Of a stretch of 15,096 nucleotides of DNA, positions 1 to 8,168 are shown in pieces. A program made the position numbers and the translations under genes. Source of the DNA: an uncultured Prevotella sp. (lineage in GTDB: Bacteria; Bacteroidota; Bacteroidia; Bacteroidales; Bacteroidaceae). The stretch is from positions 1-15,096 of the forward strand of contig USSA01000063.1 of assembly GCA_900557255.1 (NCBI GenBank). The letters are read 5' to 3'. Each line of letters opens with the position of its first letter. Positions within the stretch are counted from its first letter, which is position 1. The notes under the pieces were generated by a model. That model ran no database searches and had not been told where the DNA came from. It saw nothing but the letters and a program-made list of their open reading frames with translations.

Positions 1-119
1 CCAATATCGACCGCATCAAGAAAGCCCTCATCGACAAGGAATTGATCACCTTGGAAAAGGATGGAGTTTTCATCGCCGACTGTGTGTTCGAGCTTTGGTT
101 TAAGAAGGAAATGATGTAA
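1..119 (+). CDS. C-terminal end of a probable archaeal-type AAA ATPase (5' cut by window)
   Basis: Only the last 38 codons are visible, in the frame beginning at base 3 and ending with TAA at 117-119. The peptide starts NIDRIKKALIDKELI and ends IADCVFELWFKKEMM. A short helix that sets up a 'Lys-Glu-Leu-Ile' turn, a small beta hairpin, then an aspartate followed by an F-E-L-W-F stretch is the usual ending of the archaeal-type ATP-binding proteins common in Bacteroidota, where this part forms a winged-helix domain after the AAA domain. The ATPase core lies outside the window, so no Walker motifs can be checked. The family call rests on recalled resemblance only. The gene is not obviously linked to the operon that follows, since a pseudogene remnant and a promoter lie between them. 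Confidence 0.5.
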   Translation, partial: NIDRIKKALIDKELITLEKDGVFIADCVFELWFKKEMM

Positions 120-137
120 AATAGTACAGAATATAAT

Positions 138-430
138 CCCAAATGGCACCCAAAGGGTAGTAGCCTTGAAATTGGTAAACGTATTCTGGTCGATGTTGAT
201 AGGGAGAACGGTATAAGTATATACGTTGTTCAAATTGTTGCAATTGTTGAAAGCCATGTCACCGATACGCTCCAATGTGCTAGGAACTCTTACTTCCTGT
301 AGTTTACTACAACCATCGAAAGTGCTCTCTGCAATGGTGGTTAAGCCTGGGAGACTGATACTCTCTAGATTTGAGCAAGACTGGAATGCATTCAGAAATT
401 CAAAGAATGTAAAGCATGAAAGCTTAAGAA
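138..430 (-). pseudogene. BspA-type leucine-rich-repeat (LRR_5) protein remnant
   Basis: Read on the minus strand, this stretch is open for about 98 codons and shows clear LRR_5/BspA repeat grammar. It contains NAFQSCSNLESISLPGL, then STFDGCSKLQEVRVPSTL, then MAFNNCNNLNNVYTYTVLPI, and ends in ATTLWVPFG, which matches the usual 'A-T-L-Y-V-P-x-G' end of such proteins. A stop codon lies just upstream near 441 and there is no plausible ATG, so the 5' part is missing. Homology stops at about 138-140, close to the stop codon of the forward ATPase, which suggests that a deletion or insertion joined the two. BspA-like proteins are surface adhesins in oral and gut Bacteroidota. I infer that this copy is dead. 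Confidence 0.7.
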
Positions 431-473
431 AAACACTTATTTAGAGGATTTCTGGCAAAAAAAATACATAAAA

Positions 474-505
474 TTTGCATATTCCATCAAAAAGTTGTTA
501 CTTTG
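474..505 (+). promoter_or_regulatory. Predicted Bacteroidota promoter of the susC operon
   Basis: A -33 element TTTG at 474-477 is followed after 20 bases by TTACTTTG at 498-505. This matches the Bacteroidota housekeeping sigma consensus TTTG-N(about 19)-TAnnTTTG except that the second base of the -7 box is T. The predicted transcript would start near 511-513 and leave a leader of about 38 nt before the ATG at 551. No operator-like repeat is seen around it. Confidence 0.6.
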
Positions 506-550
506 CACTCCATAATAAAGAATGTATTTATTAATTTAACAGAGAGAGAT

Positions 551-3500
551 ATGCACAAAAACATCATCCGTTCTTGGCATCTGCTATGCATAGTAGGATG
601 CTTGATGATAACTTTGTCTAACCCAGTTGCAGTATTGGCACAAACGGGAGAGATAAAATTATCTGTTTCCTTCAAGGAGAAAACTCTTTCGTCTATTTTG
701 GACTACATCACCAAGAATAGCGATTATTCCATCAATTACACCAATGAGGTAAGGAACTATCCCGACAAGATGGTTGTCTCATTCGATGAAGCTACAGTAG
801 AAAAAGCCGTTCAAGACTTGTTGAGCAAGACACCATTTACCTACAGCGTGAATGGTAAGTCTATCCGTGTATTCCGCTTGGACACCGGCCAAAAAGGTTC
901 ATTTTTCATAAAGGGTGTAGTAAAGGATACCGAAGGTGAGTTCATCCCTAACGCAACCATAAGGATAAAAGGTTCGCGAGAAGGTACCATCGCCGACACT
1001 GAGGGTAAGTTTACCTTATCTACCAATGTTTCTAACGGCGAGCTCATCGTGTCTGCCATCGGATATGCGCCCATGACCGTGAAATATAACAACGGCCGCC
1101 CAGTTAACGTCATCCTCAAGGAAGAGGGCAACCAACTTGGCGAGGTAGCAGTCATCGCATACGGTAGCCGTACTCGCCGTGATATGTTAGGCTCAGTCTC
1201 TTCCTTGAAGGGTGAAGCTCTCAAAGACGTACCAAGTTCCTCAATCGAAACCTTATTGCAAGGCAAGATGGCAGGTGTCGATGTATCCAACCTCTCAGGT
1301 CAGCCTGGCGGAAACGGCTCCAAGATTGTCATTCGAGGCTTTAGTTCCCTTAATCAGCAAGGTGTCAACGACGGTTCTCCGTTGTTTGTCGTTGATGGTG
1401 TCCCTGTCCAATCTTCTTCTACCTATACAGGAGGTATCAACCCACTTTCTTCTCTTGACCCTTCCAACATCGAGTCGGTCGAGGTTTTGAAGGATGCCAC
1501 TTCCGCATCACTTTATGGCTCTCGTGCAGGTAATGGCGTCATCCTCATCACTACCAAGAAAGGTAAGAGTGGTAAGGTTGAATTTAACGCCAACGTATCC
1601 CAGTCTTTCTCTTGGCTCCCTGCCACCCCAACCCAGTTGCGTGGTAATGGTGAGCGCTTGATGAACCTTCTCTTGGCAAAGAACCAACGTGTCGGCGAAT
1701 ATGACTGGACGACCGATAAGGTTATCTTCCCGAATAATTACAAGGACACATGGGGATGGGATCCAAACAGTTATGGTGCTTACGACTACCTTTGGAATAA
1801 GGGTAACATCACCACAGACGATTCCAACAAGATTCCTTCGTTAGCACAGGATTCCCTCAATACTTTCTATAATAACAGCACCAACTGGTGGAAGTATGCT
1901 TTTCGTGTCGGCCAGGTGACCAAGGCCGACCTTTCCATCTCCGGGGGCAACGACAATGTACGCTACATGGTAGCCGCAGGTATCTACAACGAGAAAGGTA
2001 TCATGATCAACTCCAGTTTCTTGCGAGCCAACCTCATGTCCAATCTTGACTTCAAGATTACCCCAAAGGTAGATGCCTATACTCGCATCAACTTATCTTA
2101 CACTGACCAAAAAGCAGCTACCACAGGCAAGGTACAAGGTCTCACTATTGATCCGAAGCTACAATCCACCCTCTTGCCAGGAAAAGGAAGCATCGCCGAA
2201 AAGACCGCTATGCAATCCTTGAGAGGAATCAATGGAGTGAACTCCAACTACAATATTCGATTGAGCGGTGGACTCAACTATAACATCATCAAGGGGTTGA
2301 AGCTCTCGCTCTCGGCAGCTATCGACCACTACAACACTCGTCTCAATACCTTTACGCCAGACTATCTGACCTACAAGAAATTATCCAAGTCAGAAGGACA
2401 GAACATCGGCATGACGATGATTCAGAGCGAGAACTATCTCACCTATAAGTTCGACCTCAAGGAAAAGCACTTCTTCGAGTTGATGGGCGGTTTCTCCTAC
2501 AACCGTGACCAGCTCAACACTGTTGGCGGTTCTGCCTATGGCGGCCCTACCAACCAAATCCACTATGTAGGTGAGGAATGGCCATCATTACGCCAAGACG
2601 AATATGGCACCTATGAGGCATTGCAAACGTACAACAGCAACCAGGAAGTACAAGAGATGATGAGTCTCTTCGGTCGCTTGGCATACAACTACAAGCACAA
2701 GTACCTTGCAGAATTTTCCCTTCGTTCCGACGGTTCTTCTGTCTTCGGTAGCAACGTGAGATGGGGAACATTCCCTGCTGTGGGCTTGGGCTGGACATTC
2801 AGTGACGAACCATTCATGAAAAATCTCTGGTGGCTCAGCTTCGGTAAGTTCCGTGCATCTTGGGGACGCTCTGGTCAGAAGTTCAACGAGGCTTACCTTG
2901 CGTTGGGAACCATGAGTACCAGCAACACATTCTTAGGTAATTCAGGTTTGATACCAGGACTTCTCGCAAACAACCAGCTCACTTGGGAGAAAAACGACCA
3001 ATATGACTTAGGTCTCGACCTTCAGCTCTTCAACTATCGCTTGCAAGTGAAGTTGGATTACTACTACAAATACTCCCATGCCTTGCTGATGCAGACCTCA
3101 ACCCCAGGAAACTTCTTCTTGGCAGACAAGATGTGGAACAACTCTTCCGCCATATCCAACGAGGGTATTGAGTTTGAGATTTCCGCAGATATCATCAAGC
3201 GAAAGAACTGGCAGTGGACACTGGGCTTCAACATCTCTCACGACCGCAACCTCTTCCGCAAGTCATACGGAAGTGAGGACTTGAGCGACAAGGTATTGGG
3301 CCGCCCAGTCTATGGCATCTACACCTATCACGACGAGGGCATCGTACAGGATGACTCCCAGATACCATATTATTACAACGCATCAGGTAAGCTCGTACCA
3401 TTGAGCTTCAATAACAGCGAGAACTATCAGTTGCGTGTGGGTGGTCGTAAAATCAAGGACTTCAATCAGGATGGAACCATCAACAACAACGACAAGTACT

Positions 3501-4021
3501 ATGCAGGCAGTACCTTGCCAAGTGCCTTCGGGGGTATCAGCAACCGTATTTCGTACAAGAACTGGACACTCGACATGATGATGAGCTATACCATTCGACG
3601 CAAAATGATGAACATGGTGAAGAACTCTGCATTCAACTTCACCAAGACCTTCGGCACCATCATGGCAGATCCAAGCAAGGTAACCTTCTGGCAGAAGCCT
3701 GGCGATGAGACCGACTATCCATCCTTGGAGTTCGCAGACCAAGGCTACATAGGACAGTTTGATGGCGACATCGACTCCAATATCGAGAATGTCAACTATC
3801 TGCGTCTCAAGTCCATTACCTTATCTTATGAGATGCCTGCCAAGTGGTTTAAAAACAAAATCAAGGGACTGAGCCTATATGTCACAGGTCAAAACCTCTT
3901 CTTGTGGACCAACTACTCAGGTACAGACCCTGAAGTCGTTGATCCTTACACAGGCAAGGATACGGGTCAGCAGTACCCATTGAACCGTTCAGTAACATTT
4001 GGCTTTAACTTAAAATTTTAA
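551..4021 (+). CDS. SusC/RagA-family TonB-linked outer-membrane transporter with STN domain
   Basis: This is a 1156-residue outer-membrane importer that takes up ligand handed over by its SusD partner, using TonB energy. The parts in order are: a signal peptide (1-30, cleavage after VLA before Q31), an STN domain (about 36-107), a carboxypeptidase-regulatory-like domain (about 119-190), a TonB-box-like stretch (VAVIAYG, about 199-205), a plug domain (about 210-340) with LQGKMAGVDV, PLFVVDGVPV and ASLYGSRAGNGVILITTKKG, then the beta barrel ending in ...FGFNLKF with the terminal Phe typical of outer-membrane proteins. The ATG at 551 is chosen because an in-frame TTG at 503 lies inside the -7 box and because 551 starts a clean signal peptide. 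The next gene begins 6 bases after the stop. The STN domain usually means signalling to an anti-sigma factor, but no FecI/FecR pair is in view. The ligand is not readable from the sequence. The family is certain. Confidence 0.97.
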   Translation: MHKNIIRSWHLLCIVGCLMITLSNPVAVLAQTGEIKLSVSFKEKTLSSILDYITKNSDYSINYTNEVRNYPDKMVVSFDEATVEKAVQDLLSKTPFTYSVNGKSIRVFRLDTGQKGSFFIKGVVKDTEGEFIPNATIRIKGSREGTIADTEGKFTLSTNVSNGELIVSAIGYAPMTVKYNNGRPVNVILKEEGNQLGEVAVIAYGSRTRRDMLGSVSSLKGEALKDVPSSSIETLLQGKMAGVDVSNLSGQPGGNGSKIVIRGFSSLNQQGVNDGSPLFVVDGVPVQSSSTYTGGINPLSSLDPSNIESVEVLKDATSASLYGSRAGNGVILITTKKGKSGKVEFNANVSQSFSWLPATPTQLRGNGERLMNLLLAKNQRVGEYDWTTDKVIFPNNYKDTWGWDPNSYGAYDYLWNKGNITTDDSNKIPSLAQDSLNTFYNNSTNWWKYAFRVGQVTKADLSISGGNDNVRYMVAAGIYNEKGIMINSSFLRANLMSNLDFKITPKVDAYTRINLSYTDQKAATTGKVQGLTIDPKLQSTLLPGKGSIAEKTAMQSLRGINGVNSNYNIRLSGGLNYNIIKGLKLSLSAAIDHYNTRLNTFTPDYLTYKKLSKSEGQNIGMTMIQSENYLTYKFDLKEKHFFELMGGFSYNRDQLNTVGGSAYGGPTNQIHYVGEEWPSLRQDEYGTYEALQTYNSNQEVQEMMSLFGRLAYNYKHKYLAEFSLRSDGSSVFGSNVRWGTFPAVGLGWTFSDEPFMKNLWWLSFGKFRASWGRSGQKFNEAYLALGTMSTSNTFLGNSGLIPGLLANNQLTWEKNDQYDLGLDLQLFNYRLQVKLDYYYKYSHALLMQTSTPGNFFLADKMWNNSSAISNEGIEFEISADIIKRKNWQWTLGFNISHDRNLFRKSYGSEDLSDKVLGRPVYGIYTYHDEGIVQDDSQIPYYYNASGKLVPLSFNNSENYQLRVGGRKIKDFNQDGTINNNDKYYAGSTLPSAFGGISNRISYKNWTLDMMMSYTIRRKMMNMVKNSAFNFTKTFGTIMADPSKVTFWQKPGDETDYPSLEFADQGYIGQFDGDIDSNIENVNYLRLKSITLSYEMPAKWFKNKIKGLSLYVTGQNLFLWTNYSGTDPEVVDPYTGKDTGQQYPLNRSVTFGFNLKF

Positions 4022-4027
4022 CAAGAC

Positions 4028-5578
4028 ATGAAGAAGAAACTATTTATAGCCGCCATCTGTGCGGTAGGATTGGTGTCATGCGACTTGGAGCAGATTCCAG
4101 AGAACCAAGTCACCTTCAACAATGCATTCAAATCAGAAAATGAGTTGAATGCCACTACATCCTCCATACTATTCTTCGAGAACGCCTTCTTAGGCAAAAA
4201 CGATGCCTTCATCGCAGCAGGTGCCAAGGCTGACAATCTCGGTTGGAACAATGAACTACGTGATTGGAACCCACGCTATGCCAAAGACCAAGATGGTCAG
4301 TGGACTGGTCTCTACAACGTTATCTATGAGTCAAACTTACTCCTTGACAACATTGGCAAGACAAAAGGTTTGTCGGAAGAACGCTATAATTTCCACAAAG
4401 GACAAGCCTACTTTGCCATGGGACTTTCCTATTTTTTCTTGGCACAACGATACGGCGACTGCGTGATCACCAAGAATTCCACCGACATCGTGATGTATGG
4501 TCGATCTCCGATGATAGACGTACTCAACAAAGCTATCAGCAGTGCAGAGGCTGCTTTCAGCATCTTGCCAACATACGACAAACTAAGAGGTTTGAACAAC
4601 ACTTCCATCACGAGCCGTCAATATGCCTCCAAAGGCAACAGTGCCGCTCTTCTGGCTCAGATTTACGCTTGGAAAGGTAGTGTAGAAGAACTTTACGGTT
4701 TACAAGGCAACCCTAAGGAAGACTATCAGAAAGCCATCGACTACGCCACTCTCTTGATAGAAGGTAAAGTGGGCAACTATAGCTTATGCTCTTCTCCTGA
4801 AGAACTCTGCCGCAAGCTTTCCCATCCAGAAGAGACAAATCCAGAAGCTATCTTCACCTTGACATTCGACAAGGCACGTTCTGAGGATAGTCAAACACCA
4901 AACGACGTGGCAACAGCCTACCTCAGCTGGCCAGTAAAAGAGACAGCACAGATGGGTAACATTCCATACGACAACTATCTTCAACTCTACCCTTCTACCG
5001 TCGAGGAAATGTACCCAGACCCATCCGACCAACGTAAGCAAGCCTTCTTCTACGACATCGACAACCCTGTGGAGGTAGATGGTATCCAATATGCCATCCC
5101 TTACAAGTTCCGGGAGTGTATCTACACCCAAAACGAGTTCTCAGAGACAGGCAAAGACTTTCGTTCACTGAATGCGGACTACGTGTATTGGCGACTTGCT
5201 GACATTATCCTGCTCCGTGCAGAATGTTACAACAAGTTAGGACAGACAGACCTTGCCATCGCAGACCTCAACACCATCCGTAATCGTGCCGGTGCGGAAG
5301 CTTATCCATCCATCTATGATGACGGCGACCTCAAGAAAGCCATCTTCAAGGAACGTGAAAAGGAGTTATTTGGCGAGAACGATGAGCGTTACTATGACAT
5401 CATCCGCAACAACTACATTTTGGAGGAATTACACGGCAAGTTCCAGACCTTGACCGCTAACGACATCCAGAATGGTGCCCTCTTCCTTCCAATTCCAAGC
5501 AACGCTTATTCTGATCGTGACGGAAAGGTAACAAACACTATGATACGCCAGACCATCTACTGGATGCGCTACATGTAA
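4028..5578 (+). CDS. SusD/RagB-family nutrient-binding surface lipoprotein
   Basis: This 516-residue lipoprotein is the lid and ligand-binding partner of the SusC-like barrel encoded just upstream. The signal peptide MKKKLFIAAICAVGLVSC ends in a lipobox (L15-V16-S17-C18), followed by the acidic DLEQIPEN run expected for surface export in this phylum. The body carries SusD hallmarks: the N-terminal RagB/SusD region with WTGLYNVIYESNLLLDNI (about residues 92-109), TPR-like helices, a WRLADIILLRAECYNKLG helix pair (about 387-404) followed by DLNTIRNRAG, and the KEREKELFGENDERYYDIIR segment near the C-terminus. Length is normal for the family. It starts 6 bases after susC, so translational coupling is likely. 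Ligand specificity cannot be read here, but the lack of carbohydrate-active enzymes in the operon argues against a glycan. Confidence 0.96.
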   Translation: MKKKLFIAAICAVGLVSCDLEQIPENQVTFNNAFKSENELNATTSSILFFENAFLGKNDAFIAAGAKADNLGWNNELRDWNPRYAKDQDGQWTGLYNVIYESNLLLDNIGKTKGLSEERYNFHKGQAYFAMGLSYFFLAQRYGDCVITKNSTDIVMYGRSPMIDVLNKAISSAEAAFSILPTYDKLRGLNNTSITSRQYASKGNSAALLAQIYAWKGSVEELYGLQGNPKEDYQKAIDYATLLIEGKVGNYSLCSSPEELCRKLSHPEETNPEAIFTLTFDKARSEDSQTPNDVATAYLSWPVKETAQMGNIPYDNYLQLYPSTVEEMYPDPSDQRKQAFFYDIDNPVEVDGIQYAIPYKFRECIYTQNEFSETGKDFRSLNADYVYWRLADIILLRAECYNKLGQTDLAIADLNTIRNRAGAEAYPSIYDDGDLKKAIFKEREKELFGENDERYYDIIRNNYILEELHGKFQTLTANDIQNGALFLPIPSNAYSDRDGKVTNTMIRQTIYWMRYM

Positions 5579-5606
5579 ATCATCTTAAAATAAAGAAAAC
5601 AAGAAA

Positions 5607-6245
5607 ATGAAAAAGATATTTCTCCTAATAGTAGTAGTGGTAGCAACCTTAGGGTTCACCACCTCCTGCACCAAGTATAACTTCGCCGACACTGGTACAT
5701 CCGTCGGCTATCACGATTGCACCATGTGGGACTATTTCAAGCAAGATTCCTACAACTGGGACTCTCTCGTAATCATGGCAGAGCACGCTGGTCTCCAAGA
5801 GATATTTATGGGCACCAGTTCCTATGGCAAAAACTTGACAGTGTTTGGCATGACCAACCACAGCATTCGCCGTTATCTGTTGCAGAATGGTTATGAACAG
5901 ATAGCAGATGTACCCGTAGAGGACTGTCGTAACTTCATCCTTTCCTCCATCATCAAGGGCAATCAAGTTATCCAACTCGACGACTTTATACCTGGCATTG
6001 CCTCAACAGATCCGAGTACAGTGATCGGACAAGGTGGTAAGACATACACGATGCTCTCTGGAAAACAGCTTTGGATTTACACCTATCGCGAACCATACGG
6101 AGGTGTGCCACAGGCTGGCCCTAAGAAAATCTATCTTGCCTCCGAAGCTGCAGGAAAAACCAGCGAGGTTGCTTCCTGCAACATTATGACTCAGACAGGA
6201 GTCGTACACGCTTTAAGTTATGATTTCACTCCAACAGATTTTTAA
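5607..6245 (+). CDS. FAS1 (fasciclin) domain lipoprotein
   Basis: A 212-residue lipoprotein whose signal peptide ends in TTSC (Cys21). The rest fits one FAS1 domain: an N-terminal helical part (about 38-70), the H1-box-like LTVFGMTNHSIRRYLL (77-92), a central DCRNFILSSII segment (106-116), and a C-terminal VASCNIMTQTGVVHALSYDF (188-207) that matches the conserved FAS1 ending 'N-G-V-(I/V)-H-V-(I/L)-D'. FAS1 domains mediate adhesion or ligand binding. In Bacteroidota, single-FAS1 lipoproteins often sit beside SusC/SusD pairs, in the place held by SusE/SusF-like accessory binders. Three cysteines remain after the lipidated one (38, 107, 191). The gap to susD is 28 bases and to the next gene 4 bases, so it is co-transcribed. 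A surface ligand-binding role is inferred. Confidence 0.82.
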   Translation: MKKIFLLIVVVVATLGFTTSCTKYNFADTGTSVGYHDCTMWDYFKQDSYNWDSLVIMAEHAGLQEIFMGTSSYGKNLTVFGMTNHSIRRYLLQNGYEQIADVPVEDCRNFILSSIIKGNQVIQLDDFIPGIASTDPSTVIGQGGKTYTMLSGKQLWIYTYREPYGGVPQAGPKKIYLASEAAGKTSEVASCNIMTQTGVVHALSYDFTPTDF

Positions 6246-6249
6246 CAAA

Positions 6250-6777
6250 ATGAAAAGATTATATAGTAAAATCAGTTTCGTGGCAATCACCCTCATCTCA
6301 CTAATATCACTATCGAGTTGCCATAATATGCCTGTAGGCTATCTCAAGGCTGAAAACGCAGGATATGAACCAGATACCTTGGTTGCCTATCAGGAAGTAG
6401 ATGAATATGCCCCTCAAGTAACCGACAATTCTCCTTGGACTTCGTATGCTATCCAAGGCGTAGCAGGTACAGTGCCTATCACCTACGAGTTTTACGACGT
6501 AGAAGCTACAGAGGGAGGTGATGCCGCTGCTTTCCGTCAAGCCATCCAGGAAGGAACCATCCGTCTTCAAGGTAGTTTGATTCAAGTATTCTATGCTGCC
6601 TCCAAGAACTTACCTGTAGGTAGATATAGCATCAGCTTGAAAGTGCAGAACGAGGATCACTCTGCCCTTCTTCCACACATCTTCACAGTCATCATCAAGA
6701 AGAACGAGTTCGGAGATTGGGACAATGGTTCCTATGGAGACGAAGACACCAACTATACATCATTAAGAACTAAATAG
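6250..6777 (+). CDS. Small beta-rich surface lipoprotein of unassigned family
   Basis: This encodes a 175-residue lipoprotein. The ATG at 6250 is chosen over an in-frame ATG at 6220 because 6220 lies inside the preceding gene, while 6250 begins a proper signal peptide (MKRLYSKISF...) with lipobox LSSC (Cys24). The mature part looks like one or two beta-sandwich modules: alternating hydrophobic strands, then ASKNLPVGRYSISLKVQNED and HIFTVIIKKNEFGDWDNGSY near the end. The 'L-P-x-G-x-Y-x-I-x-L-K-V' strand is typical of Ig-like or cadherin-like accessory lipoproteins in SusC/SusD loci (for example DUF4843-type proteins), but I cannot name the family with confidence. It starts 4 bases after the FAS1 gene. 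A surface binding or scaffold role in the same complex is inferred from position. Confidence 0.8.
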   Translation: MKRLYSKISFVAITLISLISLSSCHNMPVGYLKAENAGYEPDTLVAYQEVDEYAPQVTDNSPWTSYAIQGVAGTVPITYEFYDVEATEGGDAAAFRQAIQEGTIRLQGSLIQVFYAASKNLPVGRYSISLKVQNEDHSALLPHIFTVIIKKNEFGDWDNGSYGDEDTNYTSLRTK

Positions 6778-6787
6778 AAGAAAAGAT

Positions 6788-8146
6788 ATGATGAAAAATA
6801 TTAGTATATTGCTCTTTGCAGCAATTCTCTCTCTCTTCAACCTTGAGCCTTGCATGGCTCAAGGCAAGAGTAAAGAAGATGTACCAACAGATGCCACCAC
6901 ACAAAGTGGCATTCGTTTTTTCCAAGGCTCTTTCCAGCAAGCCCTCAACGAGGCTAAGAAGCAGCATAAGCCTTTGTTTGTTGATTTCTATGCCCAATGG
7001 TGCGGGCCTTGCAAACGCATGGCAAAGACCATTTTCACTCAAGACTCCATCGGAAAGTACTTCAACGAGAAATTCATCAGCATACAGATTGATGCCGAAA
7101 AGCCAGAGAATGTTGCCATTGCCAAACAATACAAGATTGAGGCATTTCCTACCTTGGCATTCATCGCCAATGACGGAAAGGCAATCTCCATATCTGTAGG
7201 TGCGATGGGAGCAAGGGAATTGTTGGAAGCTGGCAAAACCGCCGCGGGCGATGTCATCGGATTTAAGGAACTCTACGAACAATACCGTGCCAACCCTTCC
7301 GACTTGGACATCCAACAGAAGGTACTACAACAAGCCCCTAAGTTTCTTATGGCACAAGAAGGCATGGATGCCGAGAAATGGGTAGTCAGAATCAGAAAGA
7401 TGTTCAGTGCCTATATCCAAGCCAAGTTAGGTCCAAGTCTCATCAACCGTACAGACTATCTCATCATCACACAATTAGGTGGCGACGACATCGAACAGCA
7501 ACAAAAGATAGCTGACTTCATCAACACCAATCTTCCAGCTTGGCAGAAAAATGTCGGCGATGCTGCTGCCTATTATGTCATTGAGTATAATGACAAGCGC
7601 ATCGAGGACCTTGCCAAGGAAGGAAATCTAAGCTACAAGGACTATGTGGCTAAGATTTCCGGGGAGTACAAGCCTTCCTATTCCGTTATTTCCTTCGTTG
7701 GTAATTTCGACCCAGCCAAGTCGTCTGCCAAATATGCCGATGCCATCTATGTCATCTACAAGGACAAGGATATCAAGAAGTACTTGGAGCTGATGGACGA
7801 ATACTTCAAGTTGATGGGTGAGAACGCCACACCGGCCGACTATGGTAAGGCTGCACAGAATCTTTATTACGCAGCTGGCAAGAAACTCGCTCCTGCCGAC
7901 CACGAGATTGCCATCAATTGGGTGGAAAAAGCATTGACAGGTGAAACATCCGTCGTTGACCGCATCAACTACCTCGTCATGATTGGCGACAGCTACACGG
8001 CGATAAAAAAGTATGAGGATGCTACCAAATACTATCGCCAAGGTTACGTGGAGTCGCTTCAACTCAACAATATGACACAAGTACAGGCTATGATTCAGGC
8101 TACTATTGCCCGCAAGTTAGCTACACTTGAACTCTTACAGAAATAA
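6788..8146 (+). CDS. Exported thioredoxin-fold protein with long helical C-terminal domain
   Basis: This 452-residue protein has a Sec signal peptide ending PCMA before Q25 and no lipobox, so it is probably periplasmic. A thioredoxin domain spans about 45-150, with the active site WCGPC at 71-75 and the cis-proline at P121 (EAFPT). Both catalytic cysteines are present, so redox activity is likely. The 300 residues after the domain are helical and TPR-like near the end (DSYTAIKKYEDATKYYRQGY, about 398-417), and I know no named family for them. Many Bacteroidota proteins of this type join a thioredoxin to a long C-terminal part. Two adjacent ATGs exist (6788, 6791); the first is taken. It sits between a lipoprotein gene and the M16 peptidase gene (gaps 10 and 22 bases), which suggests that it reduces or rearranges disulfides in the imported ligand or in partner proteins. 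That role is inference. Confidence 0.9.
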   Translation: MMKNISILLFAAILSLFNLEPCMAQGKSKEDVPTDATTQSGIRFFQGSFQQALNEAKKQHKPLFVDFYAQWCGPCKRMAKTIFTQDSIGKYFNEKFISIQIDAEKPENVAIAKQYKIEAFPTLAFIANDGKAISISVGAMGARELLEAGKTAAGDVIGFKELYEQYRANPSDLDIQQKVLQQAPKFLMAQEGMDAEKWVVRIRKMFSAYIQAKLGPSLINRTDYLIITQLGGDDIEQQQKIADFINTNLPAWQKNVGDAAAYYVIEYNDKRIEDLAKEGNLSYKDYVAKISGEYKPSYSVISFVGNFDPAKSSAKYADAIYVIYKDKDIKKYLELMDEYFKLMGENATPADYGKAAQNLYYAAGKKLAPADHEIAINWVEKALTGETSVVDRINYLVMIGDSYTAIKKYEDATKYYRQGYVESLQLNNMTQVQAMIQATIARKLATLELLQK

Positions 8147-8168
8147 ACGGTTTGAAAAGATAAACAGA

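Noticed and set aside
226..444. Forward 72-codon frame upstream of SusC
   Set aside because: It is the antisense shadow of the LRR remnant, which reads as real repeat protein on the minus strand.
503..550. TTG start 16 codons upstream of the SusC ATG
   Set aside because: It lies inside the predicted -7 promoter box and would put a polar stretch before a complete signal peptide.
6770..7315. Minus-strand 181-codon frame over the thioredoxin gene
   Set aside because: It is antisense to the signal peptide and WCGPC domain, with no start context or promoter of its own.
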